In this document: piece by piece, positions 59,658 through 64,000 of the stretch
Numbering within the stretch: the first letter of the stretch is position 1
How the letters are laid out: every line of letters starts with the position of its first letter
DNA from: CAWGUU01 sp963825765
GTDB lineage: Bacteria; Actinomycetota; Acidimicrobiia; Acidimicrobiales; AC-14
Assembly (NCBI GenBank): GCA_963825765.1
Contig: CAWGUU010000004.1
Location: forward strand, 62,001 to 126,000
Reading direction: 5' to 3'
DNA: 64,000 nucleotides
Position numbers and translations under genes: made by a program
The notes under the pieces: model-generated
What the model was told of the DNA's origin: nothing
What the model saw: only the letters and a program-made list of their open reading frames with translations
The model's database searches: none

Positions 59658-60519
59658 CTTCGACGCATACGCCGATTTTCCGGGCCGCTCGGCATGGGAG
59701 GATAGTGGCAAGGGCCCGGTCGTAGCGCATGGTTGTGCGGCGGGCGGCGTGACTCGCCGCCTCCTGCACGTCTCGCAGAGGGACGCCGGCGTCGAGAGCG
59801 GCGGTGATGAAGGCGTGGCGGAGGGTGTGAGGGCCGACCGGCTTGTTGGTCCCGGCCCTGCGGGCGAGGCGCCGCACGATCCGCCACGCGGCGTGGCGGT
59901 CGAGGCGCTCGCCGTTGGTCCCGACGAAGATCGGCCCCTGGGCCCGTTCGCCGATGGCCAGGTCGATCGCTCGCGCCGTGCGCGGCGCGAGCGGGATGGT
60001 GACGATCTTGCCGCCCTTGCGGAGCACCGTGAGGGTGCGATGGCCGCGTTCGATGCCGCGCGCCTCGATGTCGGCGCCGCGAGCTTCGGGGACACGCAGG
60101 CCTTTGATCGCCAGCAGTGACACCAGCGCGTGCTCTCGGGTCGAGGCCAGGCCTGCGGCGACGAGAAGAGCACCGACCTCGTTGCGGTCCAAGCCCGAGG
60201 CGTGGGACTCGTAGTCGAGGCGAGGCCGCCGCACGTGGGCCGCCGGGGACCGTTCGAGCAGCCCCTCCTGTTCGGCGTAGCGGTAGAAGCCGGCGACCGT
60301 GCACAGCCCGCGGGCGACCGTTACTCGCGCCCGGCCACGTGCCTCGAGGTCTCTGGCGAAGCACTCGATGTCCGCACGGCGGACCGCGAGCAAGCGGATG
60401 TCGTGCTCCTCGCACCAGGCGATGAACTGGCGCAGGTCCAGAGCGTAGGCGTCGCGGGTCAGGCGTCGGTAGCCGGCCAGAAACGCAGCGAGCGCGTACT
60501 GCTCAACGTTGGAGAACAC
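59521..60519 (-). CDS. Tyrosine recombinase/integrase with an aberrant C-terminus
   Basis: 332 residues. The catalytic set is complete: R142 (AIKGLRVPEARGAD), K near LRKGGK, HTLRH (H231, R234), SHAARRTTMRYDRA (H257, Y266). The N-terminal SAM-like core is LTRDAYALDLRQFIAWCEE. After residue 270 the sequence (LATILPCRAARKIGVCVEVK) does not resemble the usual RVSLDRHATYIVAAF-type ending, and the last 45 or so residues lie antisense to the JmjC gene. It looks like a chromosomal integrase whose end was replaced or shifted. It may have brought in the neighbouring island; I did not find an attachment site. Confidence 0.85.
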   Translation of the reverse strand: MFSNVEQYALAAFLAGYRRLTRDAYALDLRQFIAWCEEHDIRLLAVRRADIECFARDLEARGRARVTVARGLCTVAGFYRYAEQEGLLERSPAAHVRRPRLDYESHASGLDRNEVGALLVAAGLASTREHALVSLLAIKGLRVPEARGADIEARGIERGHRTLTVLRKGGKIVTIPLAPRTARAIDLAIGERAQGPIFVGTNGERLDRHAAWRIVRRLARRAGTNKPVGPHTLRHAFITAALDAGVPLRDVQEAASHAARRTTMRYDRALATILPCRAARKIGVCVEVKAPLDVTARPTCPARLASVRPSPCPASASRVPLAVSVQGWRRKP

Positions 60520-60600
60520 GGGATCGAGGAGAGCGACTTCGGTTGTCGGAGTAGCGGTAATGTGGCTCGGAACCCTGAGGGGTACGGCACATTTGGTCCA

Positions 60601-61725
60601 CTATGGAAGCCCGCTGACGTCGACCATCATGACGACACCTTGGTCCGGGCGCCGTGTGAAGCCGTCACCTCCGCTCCTCGTAAAAGTACTCAGGGATCGG
60701 TCTTCGTCGCATACGACCAGAAGGCGGCGCGCGCTGACGAAATCAATCCCCTCCGCCTTGCACGGAAGTTTCAACGGCTGGCCATCGGCGCCTGCCACGA
60801 CGTGAAAATCGAGACCGGCCTTTGCTGGGAGACGGGCGACCCAGATGTAGGACTGGTGCCCGACCTGGCCCTCCGGCGCCTCGCGCGATGTGAGCATTAC
60901 GAGCGCGTCGTCGTGCCTCGCCAGGCTCGATAGCCCCAGCCGATCTGTTGACGGCATCCTGACCGATGGATCGACGCGAGCCACCACGGAGAACTGCGGC
61001 CGCACCGCCACCGTTCCGTCGTCGGACTTGGAGTACGACGCCTTCAGGATCGTGACCGTGTAATCGGGATGCTCGTAGTCCGGCCCGACTTCGCGGACGC
61101 CGAACCACAACTCCCGGTTCGGCATGGCAACCAACCCTTCGATCTTGAAGTACGGCGGACCGGACGGGTACTTGCCCGACTTCAGCGCGGCGATGAAATA
61201 CGGGCGCAGCGACACCGAACTAACCACGTCCCCGTTCGATGTCGGGTTTGCGATCGCCGCTTGGTCCACCTGCCCTATGGGCCAGTACAGCAGCCTGTTA
61301 TACAGGTCGGGCTCGGCAGACTTGCCGTCCGGTGGCCAATCGAAGTCGCTCGTCGCGAACATCAGGTCGCCTTCAGCGCTTTTCGTCAGTCCCTCGATCT
61401 TCCGAGTGCCTCGGATTGTCGCGGTGGACTCGTGTCGGATGGCTCCGCTTGATACGACGTCCGGCCACGGCTGCTCGAGCGGCAACCACAAGATCGGGCT
61501 TGACAGCTCGTCGGGGGTTTCTTTGTCGCTGATGACCAGCGCCCGGCCACGCACGATCTCGACCGCCGACGGCTCACACGAAAGTGGGCGTCCCGTGGCG
61601 TCGACCGCCGACGCTTCGAAGCAGTCGATTACGTCGATCTGCGCGATCCGGCCGACGAGTTCGGGCGGAGCATTGGAACACGAGAGCAGCGCCGCGAGCG
61701 CCACGGAGACCACGGCCTGTCTCAT
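60601..61725 (-). CDS. Predicted lipoprotein, beta-propeller-like
   Basis: 374 residues with a lipoprotein signal (MRQAVVSVALAALLSCSNAP, Cys at 16). The rest alternates short strands: GRALVISDKETPDELSSPIL, GTRKIEGLTKSAEGDLMFAT, YFKIEGLVAMPNRELWFGVR, LSSLARHDDALVMLTSREAP, and LKLPCKAEGIDFVSARRLLV. The EGL and EGID repeats recall phytase-like or SdiA-regulated/esterase-like propellers. No catalytic set is clear. It would be tethered outside the cell membrane. It is downstream of no obvious operon; the integrase begins 82 bases after its stop on the same strand. GC content is lower than the window average. Confidence 0.75.
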   Translation of the reverse strand: MRQAVVSVALAALLSCSNAPPELVGRIAQIDVIDCFEASAVDATGRPLSCEPSAVEIVRGRALVISDKETPDELSSPILWLPLEQPWPDVVSSGAIRHESTATIRGTRKIEGLTKSAEGDLMFATSDFDWPPDGKSAEPDLYNRLLYWPIGQVDQAAIANPTSNGDVVSSVSLRPYFIAALKSGKYPSGPPYFKIEGLVAMPNRELWFGVREVGPDYEHPDYTVTILKASYSKSDDGTVAVRPQFSVVARVDPSVRMPSTDRLGLSSLARHDDALVMLTSREAPEGQVGHQSYIWVARLPAKAGLDFHVVAGADGQPLKLPCKAEGIDFVSARRLLVVCDEDRSLSTFTRSGGDGFTRRPDQGVVMMVDVSGLP

Positions 61726-61873
61726 GTATGAGACCTCTCAGCGCTCGCGCTCGGGGCATTCACCCCAGAACAAGAGCCCGTGCCCCGCGTTGTCCGCCGC
61801 CGGACGTGTGACGCGATGCCTAGCCCCTGCCCCTGGGGTGGGGAATTTCACGGCCCGGCCTCATGGCTCACGG

Positions 61874-62068
61874 TCACAGGCCGAACACCGGCTTGGTCGG
61901 ATCTCCGCCCAGCTTCTTCACGATGACGTCATGACGGACCAGTTCGTGCCTGTACGCCTCCACCTTCTCGGCTGGCACGTCGTCGCCCGACATGGCGAAT
62001 TCGGCCTCCTGCTTGTAGCTCCAGAGCAACATCAGCAATGTTCGGCGCTCATGGTCGTCGAACGACAT
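61874..62068 (-). CDS. Small acidic-basic hypothetical protein
   Basis: 64 residues: MSFDDHERRTLLMLLWSYKQ, EAEFAMSGDDVPAEKVEAYR, HELVRHDVIVKKLGGDPTKP, ending VFGL. It is predicted to be helical, with no known domain. Upstream lies only a weak ribosome site. The mixed composition is natural-looking, unlike chance frames. The frameshifted small gene at 62541 has the similar opening MSFYEDMKR, so the two may be related. Function is unknown. Confidence 0.6.
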   Translation of the reverse strand: MSFDDHERRTLLMLLWSYKQEAEFAMSGDDVPAEKVEAYRHELVRHDVIVKKLGGDPTKPVFGL

Positions 62069-62540
62069 GGACGGATCCTACGGGCTCGTCCCCTACCGTG
62101 CGCTACCAAACCCGCGGAAGAGTCCACGTCTTGTGGCCCGTAGCGAGCAGCGGCGGCAACTCGAGGGCTCGCCCCTCGCCATGCCGGCTCTGCTGGTGGC
62201 CCCCAGCTTGGCCGTCGCCCAGAGCCGAGTATCCGTCGGTATCGCCCTTTCTCGACTGGACCAGCGACTGCCGGCACCTGTCACCGCGGGCGCGATTGAC
62301 CAAGCCGCAGAGGTGCGTAGTCGTGTTGGCGCAGGTAAGGACGCCGGCGTTACCGAGCGCGCGACTGGTGCCGTTCTCGGGCGTCTACGCCACCTTCGAG
62401 TCTCTGGACGGAGGCGAGGTGAAGCCCATCCGTTTTCGCCGTCACATTCGCTCGTGACCAATAGGCCCTTCGGCACGGCTACGGGGGCTCGGACGCAGGG
62501 GCGCGTGCTTCTCCCAAATCAGCCAAAACTCGGCGTCTCC
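62069..62540. other. Intergenic stretch, no gene seen
   Basis: About 470 bases hold overlapping open frames on three frames, all rich in Arg, Ala and Gly, with no domain, ribosome site or natural-looking sequence. I see no tRNA, hairpin or repeat of note. Confidence 0.4.
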
Positions 62541-62758
62541 CTATGATAGGCCGAATCTGCGCTTGAAATCATCCAGACTGAACATTTCGACGTGCCCGAC
62601 TGCATCCCAGCGAACGGAGCCCCCGCGCTCTGCATAGATCAGCCTAAGCTGCTCATCGAAGGCCTTCACGGTCGTTACGATCCTCGACCCACCAAAATAG
62701 AACGGCACTTGGGCGTCCGGCTCGTTCCAATTCGCTTCATATCCTCATAAAAGCTCAT
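62541..62758 (-). pseudogene. Small hypothetical protein with a one-base frameshift
   Basis: From the ATG at 62758 the frame reads MSFYEDMK and then, after one missing G (AAGGCG read as AAGCG), continues ANWNEPDAQVPFYFGGSR, IVTTVKAFDEQLRLIYAERG, GSVRWDAVGHVEMFSLDDFK and RRFGLS to the TAG at 62541. The long frame-3 stretch has ordinary, varied composition and is clearly protein coding; a TGA upstream in that frame shows it cannot stand alone. About 72 residues in all. The family is unknown. A single base in a GG pair would restore it, so a sequencing error is possible. Confidence 0.6.
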
Positions 62759-62927
62759 GCAGCCAACTCTCTCATCTAGACAAAGTGCTGCCCTTACTGT
62801 CTCACCAGCCCGACAGGACGACCCCCAACCGGCCCGTCCAGCGCGCCCTGGAACCGCCACGGCCGATCGTCGCCGGGCGCGACGTATCTCGCCCGGTGGC
62901 GGGGCACGTCGAGGGCCCGATCCGGGG

Positions 62928-63458
62928 CTACGGATTGTGGCTGGCCGTCATCGGTAGCTGCTGAAGCTGGCCCACGACCTGGTTGCGGTCTCCAACGGGG
63001 GCGAGGTCGACCGGTGCCCGCAGCTGGTAGACGGCGCCTTGGGGCGGCCAGTGCGACAGCCTGTCGCTCCCAAGTTCGGCCGTACGGGTGTTGACGAGGG
63101 TGAGCGGGGGACCGCCCCCCGGCGGCTTCTCGATCGTCACCGTCCAGTCCAGACGCCACGTGTCGCGGAATGTGGGTCGCTCGTCGACCACCTCCAAGGT
63201 GCCGAGCGGCGTGGTGTCCACCTCGGCTTGGGAGATGGTCACCCTGCCGAGCACGGGGCTGTCGGCGCTCCATTCGTTTCCGATGACCTGAAGCGTCACG
63301 CCCCCCAGACCGGAGCTGATCCGGTCTACAACGCGGAACTTGATCCCGCCCTTGAAGTCGAGACGCACGACGCCGAGTACGTCGACCCGCAGCGGGCTGT
63401 CCGAGGCGTAGGAGGCAATGGGAACCTCGAGTCCAATGGGGGGAAGGGCGACCGCCAT
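62928..63458 (-). CDS. Uncharacterised beta-rich protein
   Basis: 176 residues from the ATG at 63458 (MAVALPPIGLEVPIASYASD), with a GGAGAG ribosome site. The body alternates strands: LRVDVLGVVRLDFKGGIKFR, VVDRISSGLGGVTLQVIGNE, SPVLGRVTISQAEVDTTPLG, WRLDWTVTIEKPPGGGPPLT. A start in the middle of an amphipathic beta pattern with no signal peptide suggests a soluble beta-sandwich or lipocalin-like fold, but I cannot name it. It is separated by 169 bases from the small frameshifted gene. The reading frame extends much further upstream but the early part has no protein-like features. Confidence 0.6.
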   Translation of the reverse strand: MAVALPPIGLEVPIASYASDSPLRVDVLGVVRLDFKGGIKFRVVDRISSGLGGVTLQVIGNEWSADSPVLGRVTISQAEVDTTPLGTLEVVDERPTFRDTWRLDWTVTIEKPPGGGPPLTLVNTRTAELGSDRLSHWPPQGAVYQLRAPVDLAPVGDRNQVVGQLQQLPMTASHNP

Positions 63459-64000
63459 GGCACTCTCCTTGTTCGTGGCGGCGCGTCGGCTCGTGCCCGT
63501 CGTCCGCTCGTTGTTCGGACTGTATCGAGGGACCATCTTGCGCGCTCGGAGGAGGCGGACTGCCTGGAGCAGTGCATCGGCGTGACCATCGCAACGAAAT
63601 GACCCGGGGGGCACCAGATTCTGCTCGGAGAACGACGACCGGGTCCCGCAGGAGGAACGCTCAGTGGGCCGTCCGCTGGCGTCCGACTGATCCTCAGACC
63701 CACCTGTCGGGAACGTGTCCCGTAAGGGTGGTCCGGCGAACAGTTCCGATGAGGGGGCGACATGGGGACAGCGGCCGGTTGCATCAGGCCGACGAGTTCC
63801 AGCTGGTCCTCCTCGTGCTTGGTCCTCCGGGGTAGGTGGCCACCGCTTGGGACAGTCGGCCCGCTCACATCGGCCACCATGGCGGTGCAGGATCTTGGCG
63901 CGATCCTGCCCCGCTCGAGGCACAGCCGAGTATGACTTCCGCGTTACGACTGCGGTTGATCCCCACCCCGCTGAACCGCCGCGAAGAACAGCCTCGGCCC
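63459..64000. other. Right edge, no confident gene
   Basis: The last 540 bases contain only weak open frames. An ATG at 63934 (MTSALRLRLIPTPLNRREEQ) starts a plus-strand frame that leaves the window after 67 bases; it has no ribosome site and might be the start of a gene. A 7-bp hairpin (CAGGATC/GATCCTG) lies at 63888-63908. Confidence 0.35.

Noticed and set aside
63934..64000. Gene start at the right edge
   Set aside because: Only 22 codons are visible and no ribosome site precedes the ATG; it cannot be supported.

Overview
This is a high-GC (mostly about 70% G+C) actinobacterial chromosome segment. A DUF222/HNH endonuclease, a coproporphyrin-type haem cluster, F420-type enzymes, a split Ku/ligase/polymerase end-joining operon and many divergent or overlapping single genes fit Actinomycetota. 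The overall style recalls Acidimicrobiia, but that placement is inference; there is no rRNA or tRNA in the window to test it. The left edge cuts a DHFR/RibD-like gene, and no convincing gene crosses the right edge.

Layout. 0-2 kb: edge gene, then a frameshifted DUF222-HNH gene with a near-perfect LexA (SOS) box. 2-7.1 kb: a clearly lower-GC, four-gene minus-strand operon with a small NHLP/Os1348-like precursor peptide, a B12-dependent radical SAM enzyme, a YcaO protein and a TfuA protein. The last three genes overlap by 3-4 nt. This looks like a thioamide-type RiPP locus acquired by transfer, and it is the most interesting system here. 7.3-31.7 kb: housekeeping and envelope genes: an SDR, an anti-sigma-like protein, a duplicated-domain lipoprotein, two sugar/lipid glycosylation clusters (GT2 + GT87-like + epimerase; GT4 + methyltransferase + toroid protein), a membrane molybdopterin oxidoreductase, a Lnt homologue, a P450 + B12-radical SAM pair, a patatin, a PHP hydrolase, an ECF sigma factor + VOC pair, and a TrmO-like protein. 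31.7-33.3 kb: two toxin-antitoxin modules (VapBC-like, MazEF-like). 33.6-36.4 kb: an NHEJ operon (ATP-dependent ligase, Ku, LigD-type polymerase). 36.6-45 kb: an aldehyde dehydrogenase, an F420-NADP reductase-like protein, a haem operon (hemE-cpfC-cgoX), and a TPP riboswitch with thiC. 44.7-55.4 kb: a NYN-domain protein, a CDF transporter, UdgX, DUF488, an LLM flavoprotein, an MBL-fold protein, two divergent AI-2E-type permeases, DUF2237, a decayed HNH remnant and a VOC protein.

55.4-60.5 kb is a second peptide-modification-like island: an HExxH protein (of the alpha-KG-HExxH peptide hydroxylase type), a YcaO protein, a GT2 glycosyltransferase and a JmjC/cupin hydroxylase, next to a tyrosine recombinase with an aberrant tail. 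The first three genes are joined by GTGA/ATGA overlaps, but the HExxH gene lacks its N-terminal half and the YcaO gene carries a one-base frameshift, so the island may be decaying or mis-sequenced. 60.6-64 kb holds a lipoprotein and small proteins of unknown function.

Three genes and one gene remnant (near 1.6, 54.7, 56.45 and 62.74 kb) each need a single-base shift to read through. That pattern points either to assembly errors or to decay of accessory genes; raw reads would settle it.
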